Assembly: GCA_964059195.1 (NCBI GenBank)
Contig: CAXKWD010000007.1
Span: 62,310,705 to 62,374,704 of the forward strand
DNA length: 64,000 nucleotides
Direction: 5' to 3'
DNA from: Ectobius pallidus
Lineage: Eukaryota; Arthropoda; Insecta; Blattodea; Ectobiidae
The notes under the pieces were generated by a model. It did no database searches. It was given only the letters and a program-made list of their open reading frames with translations, and was not told where the DNA came from. Each line of letters opens with the position of its first letter. Position 1 is the stretch's first letter. Position numbers and translations under genes: made by a program. Below are positions 21,894 to 33,510 of the stretch, one piece after another.

Positions 21894-22629
21894 TAGACTT
21901 CGGATTTTAGGTAAAAACCTATTTTAATCCTTAAGTGATATATGGACGAAAACTTGTTTCATTAGTGACTATGCCTAAAACTGATACTTTATAGGACCTA
22001 AAACAGCCTATTTTTACGTTAGAGCCTAATATTGCCTTTTCCCTTGTTTTTCCTCTAAAGTTCAAAATAAATTATTTTTTGTTATAAATTCTAGCATTTA
22101 TTTTCAGTTCGTACTAAATTTTTAGCTCGGAATGTGCAGTACATGACACATTTGTGACGTGGTTAAATAGTGAGGAATGTTTCGTCTTCAGTAGAAAAAT
22201 TCCTTGGAATTTCCAAGAAAATGTAGTGTTTTTCTCCCGACTCCTACATCCGATAACAAAAAAAAAAAAAAAAATAGTTCTCTGAATCACTGAGGGATAC
22301 AAGGGGTTGAATATGCTAGTATGATATGTGTAGCTTCTGGGGGCAGGGATTAGGTTTTCACTGTTATGGTAGTAATACAGGCCCTAGTTATAGGTCTATA
22401 TAATTATGTGTACCATAGCCCTATATCTGTGTTTTATCATGATTACTGATCAATGGTGACTTCAATAAATATAATATTCTGCATTGCAATTGAGATATTT
22501 CAGAAAATTGGCAACTTAACGATTTTATAAGAGACTATTTTACGATTTTTAGAACCTATTTTCCAATTTTTAGAGCCTATTTTAGGTACCTAAAACAGCA
22601 TTTTTAGCGACCTAAAAGTCCGAAGTCTA
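21894..22629. mobile_element. hAT-type non-autonomous element with perfect 8-bp TSD
   Basis: Ends TAGACTTCGGATTTTAGG and its complement, flanked by gttattac at 21886-21893 and 22630-22637. An 8-bp TSD is the hAT hallmark. The interior is AT-rich with many (a)gacctaaaa / taggtttta words and no transposase frame. The end pattern resembles the elements at 22690, 35705 and 63314. Confidence 0.85.
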
Positions 22630-22689
22630 GTTATTACTTATTTCCATTGTTCCTTGTGTTATTTAACTCTTCTTATAAATAGTAATAAG

Positions 22690-23229
22690 CAGGGCCCGGA
22701 TTCTGATGACCTAAAATCCTCTGAAAAATGACCTATAAAATGACCCTAAATTTTAAAGTAAATGACTTAATAATTACAAAGAATCACCTAAAAACTTATA
22801 TTTTATTTATAATAATTATTATTGTGCACACAAAGATAAATACTAATTTGTACAAAATTGATAAAACTGTAAATGTAGAAAGGATGTTGGTCTAAATACT
22901 TTGTTATTGATTGGAATATTTGAGAAGAAAAGTAAGAAAATTGTTTTGTTTTTAAAGTAGATTCTACAAAAATGTTGCATTATAGTAACCTAGTCATTTA
23001 TTTAAAGTAAATGCATGAAAATGACAAAATAAGCAAGCAAATTCCGCGAAAATGACAAAATAATGACGTAAAATTGAAATAAATGCCCTAAAAATTTAAA
23101 ATTGCATAAAATGACCTAATAAAAATGCATTTCTATTATCTAGAGTCCATGATTAGGATTTATCTACAAGTTGGCAATGTCTAGGCAGCATCAATAAAAA
23201 GATGACATGTCATTAGAATCCGGGCCCTG
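22690..23229. mobile_element. hAT-type non-autonomous element, TIR CAGGGCCCGGATTCT
   Basis: CAGGGCCCGGATTCTGATGACC at the left and agaatccgggccctg at the right. Flanks gtaataag and gtaatgat are a degraded 8-bp TSD. The interior is made of repeated aaatgacctaaaa-type words and has no ORF. The right flank is the first unit of the 144-bp tandem array. Confidence 0.75.
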
Positions 23230-23808
23230 GTAATGATTTCTTGTTTAAGTTCGCATGTCTTAGCGTATGGTAAATAAATTTCCTAACTAGTTTTTTAGTG
23301 CTAAAATAGCGTAAAATGGGCTTTTCATTAGTTCAATATTTAAAAAAAATTCTGGGGTGGACCCCCGACTTAGGTAACGATTTCTTGTTTACGTTGGCAT
23401 GTCTTAGAGTATGGAAAATTCATTTCCTAACTAGTTTTTTGGGGCTAAAATAGCGTAAAGTGTGATTTTAATTAGTTCAATATTTAAACATTTTCCGGGG
23501 GTGAACCCCCGACTTAGGTAACAATTTCTTGTTTAAGTTGCCATATTTTAGAGTGTGGTAAACAAACTTTCTAACTAGTTTTTCAGGGCTAAAATAGCGT
23601 AAAATGTGATTTTAATTAGTTCAATATTTAAAAATTTTCCGGGGGTAGACCCCCGACTTAGGTAATGATTTCTTGTTTACGTTGGCATGTCTTAGAGTAT
23701 GGTAAACAGATTTCCTAACTAGTTTTTCAGTGCTAAAATAGCGTAAAATGTTATTTTAATTAGTTGAATATTTAAACATTTTCTGGGGGTGGACCCACTG
23801 GGTATTCC
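23229..23808 (+). repeat. Tandem array, four 144-bp units
   Basis: The phrase ggtaaYgatttcttgttt starts units at 23229, 23373, 23517 and 23661. Each unit also has cctaactagttttt, ctaaaatagcgtaaa and a GGGGGTgGACCCCC hairpin. The units differ by scattered substitutions, so the array is not new. Confidence 0.92.
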
Positions 23809-24274
23809 ATATCCCCAAACCCCCGACCGCCACTACTGATCCTCCCCGAAATTATTTTCTGGCTACTTCATTGTTGCACTTATATTATTATATTATTAAT
23901 ACAATGTTACAAACTAACCCAAGAAGTTAAAGGGACAAAAAATTAATTAATTAAAAAAACTGGCCCTCCTCCCTAGAAAATATCGTAGACCTATGGGCGC
24001 CCTTGATTTTAGAATATATAAATTAAGGTCTTTTGTTACGTATTCACTCATGATCGTTTGAAATCGGTCCTAAGTTCATTAACTTATTTACAGCTTACTC
24101 TGTCAATGCAATTTCCTAAGATAATGCCGAAATAATATATTTTACGCTTTGAAAAAAAAAATTTTACGTTCAGGAAAAAAAAAAACTTAATCACATTGCT
24201 GTTCTAAATATACATAAGGAGAGCCCGGAAAAGCTCGATTTAGAATTTAGATGATACTTTTGATTAAGAAAAAT
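23809..24274. other. No gene recognised
   Basis: AT-rich sequence with short A runs. No supported feature. Confidence 0.35.
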
Positions 24275-25112
24275 AAAAATCCCTTTAGGCAGGCCTACAG
24301 GCTGAGGTAGATTTCAAAGTGTTTTTGGTTTAATTTATTATCGCTGCGCAGCACTCTTCATTTTTAGCCTTGGCATGGCAAACCCGCAGTAATAAGAACT
24401 GAATTCGGTAAAGAGGAAGAGCCTACAATCATTTGTTTTGACAACAAGAATAGGATATAATATTCTGGGAGGCCGTGCGCAAGATCAGCAATGAATAAAA
24501 TTAGCAAAGCCGCTAAACAAGACAAAATTATGATATTATAATAATTCTTTTAAGTGTTATTATTTTCAAACATTAAAATCTCGCGTCATATGAGAGCTAT
24601 CAAGAAACTAGTTATTGATTTGTAGAGTACTCATCAAGAGCTTTTCAACGATACCCCACAAGACGTAGTTTCAAAAATTTCGAATTTCCATCCCCTCACC
24701 CCCACCCCCACTCGTACCCCCAAAAACCCCCGAATTGTTGGTGTCACTGTGAACTCCATAGGGAGTACTCTAATTTATTCAAACAAATTTTCCCTCTATA
24801 CTTCATAGGGGCCGAGATATAAATGTTATAAAATTTCAATCCCCTCCTCCGACCACCCCCTTGGGCCAATTTTGCCCATTAACGAACATGTCCGAACTAT
24901 TGGGCCTAGAAATAACATAATAAAATTTGGTTCAAATATCTTCAAAATTACGGCCGCTATCGTGTAAAGATATATATATCACAAATTTTTTAGGTAGATT
25001 TCGAAGAAAAATCTACCTATTGCAATGGATACCATGTCATGATTTTCGAAAAATTCTTTCATATCTTTACGTTTCATGCTCCCCTAAGTACGAAACCACC
25101 GCCCGTTCAACA
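24275..25112 (+). repeat. Left arm of permuted inverted repeat (order B-A)
   Basis: Block B (24275-24981, aaaatccctttaggcagg … ggccgctatcgtgtaaagat) is followed by block A (24982-25112, taggtagatttcgaag … accaccgcccgtt). Both blocks recur in reverse orientation at 26003-27095, but there their order is swapped. B includes a C-rich tract (cccctcacccccacccccac). Confidence 0.85.
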
Positions 25113-25142
25113 AAAAAAATTGTGATATTTATATATATATTT

Positions 25143-26002
25143 ACTAGCTTAAAAGACCCGGCGTCGCCCGGGTTTTGTATTTTGTAATTGGAAATTAACT
25201 TATGAAGGATTTTCAATTTTAAATTCTAGGTCCTTATATAGGCATTTATAATTTGAAATAGGAAGAACGACTTATTACACTCAAACTATTCCCTCAGAAA
25301 ACGCTTGATATAGTTTTTTATGGCTCATAGAGGATCTAGAATTTTGCATCCCATCGCTTGTACAGTGCACAGCAAGCCTGGTAGAGGTTTAAATAAGAAG
25401 AAACAGAAATTCCTGTAACATAAAATTGTAATATCGAGGCGGGAAATTTCCCACTCTTATGTTGCCATAAAGCCGTTTTGGGGATGAAATTAAACAGAAA
25501 GCATTATCACTTTCATACTTTTCTCTCCAAAAACCGGCGATATAATATAATAATATACACATTACCATACCTCGTTTTGTTTTCTCTATGTCCAGGGTAG
25601 AGAAAGTTATGTGATTCCATTATTTTAGTGGATTTCATTCTGTAATATTTATTTATAACATGAATTATTTTGATAACTTCTCTTATTTGTCAAAAGTGCA
25701 TTTCATTTGTTTTTTCCAAGCCCATCTGATACCATTTGGCAACAATATATTCTGTGATTTGGAATTGATAATTCTATGTAAAAAGGGATTAAGTATTTTC
25801 AAAAACATTTAATTTTTGGCATTTAGAATCAGAATTTTTCAAAATCCTTTCTTAGTGAGCTCCTACATTATGAAACGAAGGTACTGTCAAAATTCCAAGT
25901 CTCTACCTGTTATAGTTTAGGCTGTACGTTGATTCCTGTCATTCAGTCAGTCAGTCAGTCAGTCAGTCATTCATTCAGTCAGTCAGGACAAAGCCTTTTA
26001 TA
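25143..26002 (+). repeat. Interspersed repeat family R2, copy 1
   Basis: Starts actagcttaaaagacccggcgtcgcccggg and ends in (CAGT)n (25943-25985) followed by ggacaaagccttttatata. Its central part (tcaaactattccctcagaaa … aataagaagaaacag … tttcatacttt) is repeated at 38470-39432. The start/end architecture is like R1: a CG-rich head and a tetranucleotide-plus-ttttatata tail. No protein is coded. Confidence 0.75.
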
Positions 26003-27095
26003 TATATATCTTTACACGCTAGCGGCCGTAATTTTGAAGATATTTGAACCAAATTTTAATATGTTATTTCTAGGCCCAATAGTTCGGACAAGTTCGTTAA
26101 TGAGCAAAATTGGCCCAAGGGGGTGGTCGGGGGAGGGGGTTGAAATTTTTAAAAATGTATATCTTGGCTCCTATGAAGTATAGAGGGAAACTTTGTTTGG
26201 ATATAGATATTTTTACTGCCACCTTATACCCTCAATTTCATTTATCTTTATAAGATGTTCCAGGAGAAAATCTGTACTGCCAATATCAGTTACATGTAAT
26301 TTTATTAAGTTTAATTACAAAGCATAAAAATATAATTCTCTGGTGTAATTTTGTCAGTAAGTTTAAAAATTAAAAAAATTAATAGATTAAAAAATGATAA
26401 GCGTAATATAAAATAACTTATCTTAAAATATGTTAAATATGGTATTGTCAGCTTGTGTAAGTTGTAACAGCTAAAATAAATAAATTGTTTGGATAAATTA
26501 GAGTACTCCCTATGGAGTTCACAGTGACACCAACGATTCGGGGGTTCGAGTGAGGGTGGGGGTGGGGATGGGGGATGAAAATTCGAAACTTTTGAAACCA
26601 CGTCTTGTGGGGTATCGTTGAAAAGCTCTTGATGAGTACTCTACAAATCAATAAATAGTTTCTTGATAGCTCTCATATGACGCGAGATTTTAATGTTTGA
26701 AAATAATAACACTTAAAAGAATTATTATAATATCATAATTTTGTCTTGTTTAGCGGCTTTGCTAATTTTATTCATTGCTGATCTTGCGCACGGCCTCCCA
26801 GAATATTATATCCTATTCTTGTTGTCAAAACAAATGATTGTAGGCTCTTCATCTTTACTGCAGGTTTGCCATGCCAAGGCTAAAAAAGATGAGTGCTGCG
26901 CAGCGATAATAAATTAAACCTAAAGCACTTTGAAATCTACCTCAGCCTGTAGGCCTGCCTAAAGGGATTTTTTTTAAACGGGCGGTGGTTTCGTACTTAG
27001 GGGAGCATGAAACGTAAAGATATGAAAGAATTTTTCGAAAATCATAACATGATATCCATTGCAATAGGTAGATTTTTCTTCGAAATCTATCTAAC
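26003..27095 (-). repeat. Right arm of permuted inverted repeat (minus-strand order A-B)
   Basis: On the minus strand: block A (27095-26973), directly continuing into block B (26972-26003). B here has an extra ~270-bp stretch around 26200-26480 that is not in the left arm. Exact local matches include ggcctcccagaatattatat and gagtactccctatggagtt with the left arm. Confidence 0.85.
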
Positions 27096-28780
27096 AAGAA
27101 GGATATTAATTAACTAAATAAAGAATTGTGATATAAGCCAAGACTGTGGAGTACAAGATATCAGCAAATGGAAAAAGAAGAAACTCCAGCTCCGATTTCT
27201 TTGATTTATCGTTGCATTGCCTGGGGTCTCTGGCGTGCTTTAGTTCCTCCATGGGGCTGAAACCGTCCTGTGGATGCACACCATTGCCTTTTTTTTCTTT
27301 TCTTTCTTTCTTCTTTTCTTGTTTTGTTTTTGTTTTTGTTTGTTTTGTTACTTTCGTGCATAAATCGAGATTGCCCTGCTGGTTGAAGGTAAAATTCTGA
27401 TTTTTCAATTCTGCACATTTATACAAGTTGATTGTTGTTGTTAAAGTCATCGCTAGAACCTCGCAAATGTATTTTAAGGACAACTCCAACGGCGTCCTAT
27501 TTCACACTTTCGCGGGATAGCCTACCCGCGTACTCATTTCAATCTTTTCCACAAACGCCCGTTCTGATTGTGTCAGTTGCCACAATAACCTCGCTAGTTA
27601 GAATCTTACGTGTACAGTAATGGTAGCCTACACTGCAAGCTATCTATTTATCCGGGTTTCTTGCTTTCAGTTCATTACTTACCGAGTTACTACGTAATGA
27701 AATAATACGTTTTTTCGTTGCATAGAAATTTTGACCTGGCAGCCAAAAGAACCTACAGGAGTTTCCACGTTAAAAATAAATAAATAAAACTATATAAAGT
27801 TTCTACTTCTTTTTAGAAATAATGGGACTTCATAATGTGCTGAAGATTAAGTTGATATGTAATAGGCCTACAGTAGACAATTTGAACGTTTGAAGCAGGA
27901 AACTAGGCTATCCTGTAGTTTCTTTGCGGAAAATCTTGAGTGCTCCACAGTAAACTAGAAGAATAATTTATTTATCAAATTATTGACGCTCTTCAGTACT
28001 TACCGAATGTTTCTTCGCTTTCCAGTTCGAAGTTCTGAAAACTGAACTGTGGTAAGCAGAGTAGACAGAAACCTGTGAACGCTAACATATCGATGCTCTT
28101 TCAGGATGCTTTCATCCTCGTATTTTGTTACATGTGAAAGTGTTATATGAAATTATGCGTTTCATGCGGGTTCACATCTGCATTTCCGTGCTTCTTATCA
28201 ACTATGACAAGGAATAAAGTGGGCATTGCGTTATTTTATTTAACCTGTGGCATAAAAAAACCAATCATCATCATATGTGTGTCTCCTTTCATGTCTGTTC
28301 AGATCTTTAGCCAAAATTAATCATTAGCCCTTTTCCTGTCTTATTTATTTGCACTCCATCGAAATTCAAGATTACGTCCTGAGAATGTTTAACAGTTCAG
28401 TGTGAAAATGTTTAACAATTCAGCGAATTTACAAACTTTACAAACGATCTATTAATAGGGGATAAGCCTAATAATAGAAGGGTATATATAAAGATTTTTT
28501 GAATTAGTAATAAAATCAGGTAAACTGATATAACAAAGTGCCAGAATGCTTTTGTTTAATCAGTTATAATTGCAATTATGATATGCAAAAAATAAGTTAA
28601 AAAAATGATTTCCAAGTTAAGCTCCAGATTAATTAATTAAGCAGGGCTTGCGGAAGAACAAAGGTCTAGTTTTTAAAAAATCATATTAAAATCATCCAGC
28701 ATCAGCAGAACTATAATCTACAGATTTATGATAAAATGACAATCGCACACTCACAGAAAAATACAAATAAATGTCAAATT
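27096..28780. other. No gene recognised
   Basis: Contains a pyrimidine-rich low-complexity tract (27290-27350, ttctttcttt… gtttttg…). Overlapping frames on both strands near 27106-27489 are composition artefacts. Confidence 0.4.
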
Positions 28781-28850
28781 GGTCGGTTTCGGGATTTGAA
28801 TCAAGGACCTCCAGAATGCGAGTCCAAGACGTTACCATCTCGGGCACCTC
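28781..28850 (-). repeat. tRNA-derived SINE head
   Basis: On the minus strand cgagatggtaacgtcttgga (A-box-like) and ggtccttgattcaaatcccg (B box) flank ctcgcattctggag, the arrangement of a tRNA-derived SINE head. The body could not be delimited. Confidence 0.5.
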
Positions 28851-29008
28851 ACTCAGTTTAACGGTCTAGTTTGATAAGCGTATGTAAAGGAATAGTGTTA
28901 TTTGTCATAGCTAACTGTATTGCAACTTCCAAAGCCGTATATGGAGATTCTAAAATAATATGTTGTCATGATAACTGATTTGCATTTGATAAATTCTTTC
29001 TAATACAT

Positions 29009-29365
29009 TACCATAAAATAGACACTAAATTGGGTATTACTCCGGTACCAGTCAACCGATTTGGTCCAATATCAATAGGCTTCTTCCCATGAACGATATA
29101 AATGCGTATACCAAGTTTCACGAAAATCCGATAAAGCGTAGTTGAGTTATCGCTCCTTTACTATTAAAATAGGCACTAAATTGGGCATTACTCCGGTGCC
29201 GGTCCACCGATTTGGTCCAAAATTAATAGGCTTCTTGCCATGGACGTTATAAATGTTTTTCCCAAGTTTCATGAAAATCTTATAAAGCGTATTTGAGTTA
29301 TAAAGCCTTTCTGATATATTACCATGAAAATAGGCACTAAATTGGGCATTACTCCGGTACCGGTC
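29009..29365 (+). repeat. Tandem duplication, ~140-155-bp unit, 2.4 copies
   Basis: The block aaaatagRcactaaattggg … cattactccggtaccggtc recurs at ~29017, ~29166 and ~29328. The middle segments gatttggtcca, aataggcttctt, ccaagtttca and ataaagcgta are shared by the first two. Confidence 0.85.
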
Positions 29366-30311
29366 ACCCGATCATCAGGTTGCCATCCTTTAGGTAACCA
29401 AGTCCAGCTTAGGTCAGTGGAGAATACGAGTTGTATCTCAGGTTATGGGAGCAAATTACCTACTTTGTCAATAAATATACTGCTAAGAAATAATAACTTT
29501 CATCTGGTAAGATCTGCTGAATTATTATATTTGAATATTAACTTGTGGGAATAAGTATGCAATAAGGATACAATACAATGGAAATATTCTTCGAGATCAC
29601 ACCACAGTTATTCAGAATAAAAATATTGACATAAAAATGTTATAAATGCCTTACTTGAGTGCAGTGACGTAGCAAGCTTAGGTGGTACCTGGTGCTGAAA
29701 ATTTCTTGTCACCCCCTCCTCATTTAAATTATGAAAATGGAACAGTTCCAAGTGTTATTTTTTGGTTAGTCAAACTGTCAAAGGTAATCCCACGAGAGTT
29801 TAAGAGTTTATCGATAGATGTAACTGCAACAAATTTATCTGATGTAACTCGTAAACTCAAAGGATTATACAAAATTTTTAATAATTACTTTGTTATATAA
29901 AAACAAAACTAAGCTCCGAAATCATGGCATACTATGAATCAACCATCCATAAAGCGATTCGAGTTACCTTGTTGTAACCAGTGCTACCAATGGTGCATAT
30001 AAGACATAGTTAATCTAATTCATCCAATTTTTTTTTAAGATTAAGGAAATACATACATGTCAAGCACATTATGCTGTACATTGTACATTGTACTGTTAAA
30101 CGACAATAAATTATATTATTATTATTATTACTACTGCTACTACTACTACTATTATTATTATTATAATTATTATTATTAATCTAAAGTACGTTATAGACAG
30201 ACAGATATGCATTGTTTTCGTGAGCGACAGATTCACGAAATGTGGGTGTTACCATTAATAAAGCGAACATCTTTTGTTTCACACATTTCTAGGCCAAAAT
30301 ACACTCCCAAA
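29366..30311. other. No gene recognised; microsatellite at 30105-30180
   Basis: A (TTA/CTA)n tract lies at 30105-30180. The sequence cagtgacgtagcaagc at 29662 resembles a hAT-type terminus but no partner end was established. Confidence 0.4.
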
Positions 30312-30917
30312 TAGTCCAGTCGATATAATGAAAAATAGGGGGGTAGTTGGAAAATATTCCGAAGTTAATGAAATTTTTACAGGTTATTTGGGGGTACTCG
30401 AGGATGTCTATCCTAAGTTTTCGACCTCGAGGACCCTATGCTAACTTGGGGAGGTCAAAAGCCTCAAAATTTTTTGACTTTTTTCAGTTTTTCGCTTATA
30501 TTTCGTAAACTAAGCATATTTTGTGCATCATAGTAAAATACAAAGTTGTAGAACGCTAAATGTTCTAAAATTTGGTTGATTAAACGAATTTGTAGACCCA
30601 ATATTAATCGAGATACGGCCGGTGAAACTTAGACAAAGTTTCTCGAATTGTAAAAAAATATCCGAAAAACGAAGGTTTTGGCGCTATAACTATTTATTAC
30701 CATCATTTACATGTTAATTATGTTAATCACTAATTAATATCAACATCTTGGAATACCTATGACCCCCTTCCTCCACCCCTCTTCCCACTTCCCACCCCTC
30801 CCCCTCCCCCAAACGTGAAGATGCCTCATTTTAATGTATGAAATGCATTTTAAGAAACCTTTTCACACCAAAAACCCTTCCGTTGTACACACAATGTGAT
30901 GTCACCGGAGGGGGGGC
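30312..30917 (+). repeat. Left terminal inverted repeat of element 2 (~600 bp)
   Basis: Inverted copy of 33511-34104. It ends at the GC-rich caccggagggggggc, which lies just after the nuclease start codon. Confidence 0.87.
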
Positions 30918-32200
30918 TATTGTCAATGCTGTATGATGCATTCCTTCCTATCGTGGGTGAAGACGTAGATTTTGGCGCCAGAAAATTCAATGTCATTGAT
31001 GGTGGGTTTCTGTTGCATAGGGTTGTTTGTACCAAGTCAAGTGAAGGCACATTTCAGGTAGTCTGCCAAAACTACGTGGATTACGTCCATAGGCACTTCG
31101 GTAGGAATGTCATAGTGGTTTTTGATGGTTATCCTATTGGGATAAGCTACCAAAGCACCAAAGCAGCTGGACGTTATCGGCGTTCTTTGCTGCACTCCTC
31201 AACAAAGTTTGTCTTTTCCAAGACAACTTTGATTAGCACGATTTCGCAGGCGAAATTTCTTTCCAATGATACCAACAAGACCAACTTCATAACCATATTG
31301 AAGAGGGAAATGGAAGCCAAGGGGATCCAAGTGAAGCAGGCAGTAGAAGACGCCGATGTAATGATTGTGGATACTGCCGTCTTAGCTTAGCTGCTGACAA
31401 ATATGATAGTGTCATCATAACAGGTTACGACATATATCTTCTGGTGCTACCCACTGCTTTGGGTTCTTCCAAAAAGGACGTCTATTTCCAGAAGAGTGGA
31501 AAGGGTAATATCCCAACTGTGCTGTATTCATCCCACTCGTTCAAGTACGAACCACATTACATTCTTTTCCTGCATGTGACACCACCTCAGCACCCTTTGG
31601 TATTGGAAAGAAGGTGATGCAGATGTATAGCAAGAACTCTAGCCTTTCAGAGATATTGGCGATTTTTAAAGACCCCGACGCAACTCCAACTCAAATCGCT
31701 GATGTTGGAGAGAAATTTCTTGTGAAACTGTATGGAGGGACCATCGAACTTGACAACCTCGAAGACCTGAGGTGCCGCATTTTTTCCACAGTTATGGCAA
31801 AGCCGAAATGTCAACTTGCCAGACTGCCACCAACGAGAGATGCCGCCAGGATGTACTTGCAAGTCCAGGCGTGGATAGGAAGCCAAGGGAGAAATCAGAA
31901 GTTGCCTTCTGCATGGGGATGGAAGCTTACCAAACAAGGTGGGTATTTTGATGCACTTTATCAATACTGAGTGATGCTGTAATAGTACATTTTCATTCTT
32001 AAAACCTGCCCCACGATATCTTATTGCTTTTCATTCTTGTAACAACATATAATGCACGTGTATTAATTGAGTGCAGCATGCAAGCAAACTCCCCTCAGCC
32101 TGACACCGATGACGAGAGTGAGGATCCCACTGACGTGTCCATGACGACGACGACGACGAGGAAGGTCCGGCAGCCCCCAAGCGCTCCAAGGTTTTCGTAG
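30896..32200 (+). pseudogene. FEN1/XPG-like nuclease gene of element 2 (GCDTTS-motif family), frameshifted
   Basis: The frame from ATG 30896 is open for 164 codons: residues ~40-45 NVIDGG, ~66-80 QNYVDYVHRHFGRNV, VVFDGYP (N-nuclease Asp at ~81), ARYRRSL-like basic helix, and QAVEDADVMIVDTAV near the end (I-region acidic residues). A frameshift at ~31390 leads to AADKYDSVIITGYDIYLLVL, where an Asp pair would sit, up to HYILFLH. A second shift at ~31570 restores CDTTSAPFGIGKK, then EILAIFKDP…EKFLVKLYGG…LARLPPTRDAARMYLQVQAWIG…WGWKL. A plausible intron (GT at 31939, AG at 32075-32076) leads to a short acidic tail ending in TAG at 32198. Family knowledge: XPG/FEN1-fold nucleases cleave branched DNA. 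Two shifts make this copy inactive as it stands. Confidence 0.8.
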
Positions 32201-32295
32201 CCTGATACACTATGTACTAATTATTATTTGAAATTATTTCTAAGTTGGTCATAACACCTGCAATTATCTTAATTATTTATAATTATGCTCTAAAT

Positions 32296-33309
32296 CAGGT
32301 ATGGGCAACCTTTGGAAAGATGCGGGCTAAACTTTATAATAGGTTTGTTCGCAAAGCAAATCCGTGACTGCTTGAGAATTGGTTGTACTGCGCATGTCCA
32401 GTCTGTAACTTACCCGTGATTTGCACTTTGCGAACGGTTAGAAGAATTTGGAATTGATAGTTTCTGCGTTTAATCGATATGATATGCAAATAAAATATAT
32501 ATTTCCCTTTATACATGATATACATCGGCAATATAAACTATATTTTGGGAAACTTTTAATTATCTTCCATTATTCATACATATAAGTAGCCTATGCTTAT
32601 AAATCTGGAGCAAGAATTTGGAGGGAGGAGTCAGGCGCGTGAAAATAGGTTACTGCGCATGTCTCTGATAACAATTCATGGTAACTTAGAGCCTGCAAAT
32701 TTTTCTTATAGTACAGAAACTGTCCGTGAGAGCTTTGCGAACAGAAGATTGAAATCAGAATCACGGATTCTCGCTTTGCGAACGCGTGTGGAGAAAGAGC
32801 GCATGCGCGAACGATTTGTTCCTGGTTTCTGACTGCTTTGCGAACAAACCTAACATTTATGAAATCGCGGGCCGTAGATAATAGGTAGTTGTGAAAAAAT
32901 AATCATGATACTTTTTTTGTATTTATAAAGTATAATTATAAAGTTACATGAATGAGAACAATATCGAACTGATTAGGTATTTACTTACAATCAGCAGAAA
33001 TTAATGAGAAGCTTGAGCTTGAACTTGAGAAACAAGATAATCAATGTTGGCATCAATCCCACTAATATATTCAAGCGCAGAGTGTTTTTCCAAATTTTCA
33101 TCTGTAAGTCTGGTTCGATACTTTGATTTAGGCCTATTGCAGCATTTTTCTAGCGCTGACCGGAAGGAACACCCTCGTAGTTCAGACTTTTGTTCCCCCC
33201 TCTCACTCTCTTGTTGGCGAGAACAGAAAATATTTACTTTTTCGAGCGCGATTTTAAAGTGTTCCGCAGGCGGATCAAAAGTCGGGGCGGGCCACATCCG
33301 GCCCCATAT
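32296..33309. mobile_element. hAT-like element nested in element 2
   Basis: caggtatgggcaacctttgg at the left and gggccacatccggcccc near the right resemble MITE-type hAT ends (…ATGGGCAA… and …GGGCCGC/ACATCCGGCCC…). The flanks tatgctctaaat at 32284-32295 and 33309-33320 are an exact 12-bp direct repeat, longer than the usual 8. The interior has a minus-strand frame (33297-33001) of no known family. It was itself later hit by the TA-target element at 32342. Confidence 0.65.
32342..32850. mobile_element. TA-target MITE nested inside the hAT-like element
   Basis: TIRs ggtttgttcgcaaagca (32342) and tgctttgcgaacaaacc (ending 32850), flanked by TA on each side. 509 bp, with further internal copies of ctttgcgaac. 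No transposase frame. Tc1/mariner-type by target preference. Confidence 0.82.
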
Positions 33310-33510
33310 ATGCTCTAAATTATGATTTTTTGTAAATAAATTCTATACTTTTATAAACTAATTCTTGATTACTAATTATTTATTTTAAACTACCTCATCT
33401 ACGTTTATAGAGGTTCAAGATTGTGGGTTAACAGGAATTCACAGTAGGGTGATGACCAGGCACCAAAATATGTAAATAACTGCAAATCACAATAGGCTCT
33501 AGGTCAGCGG

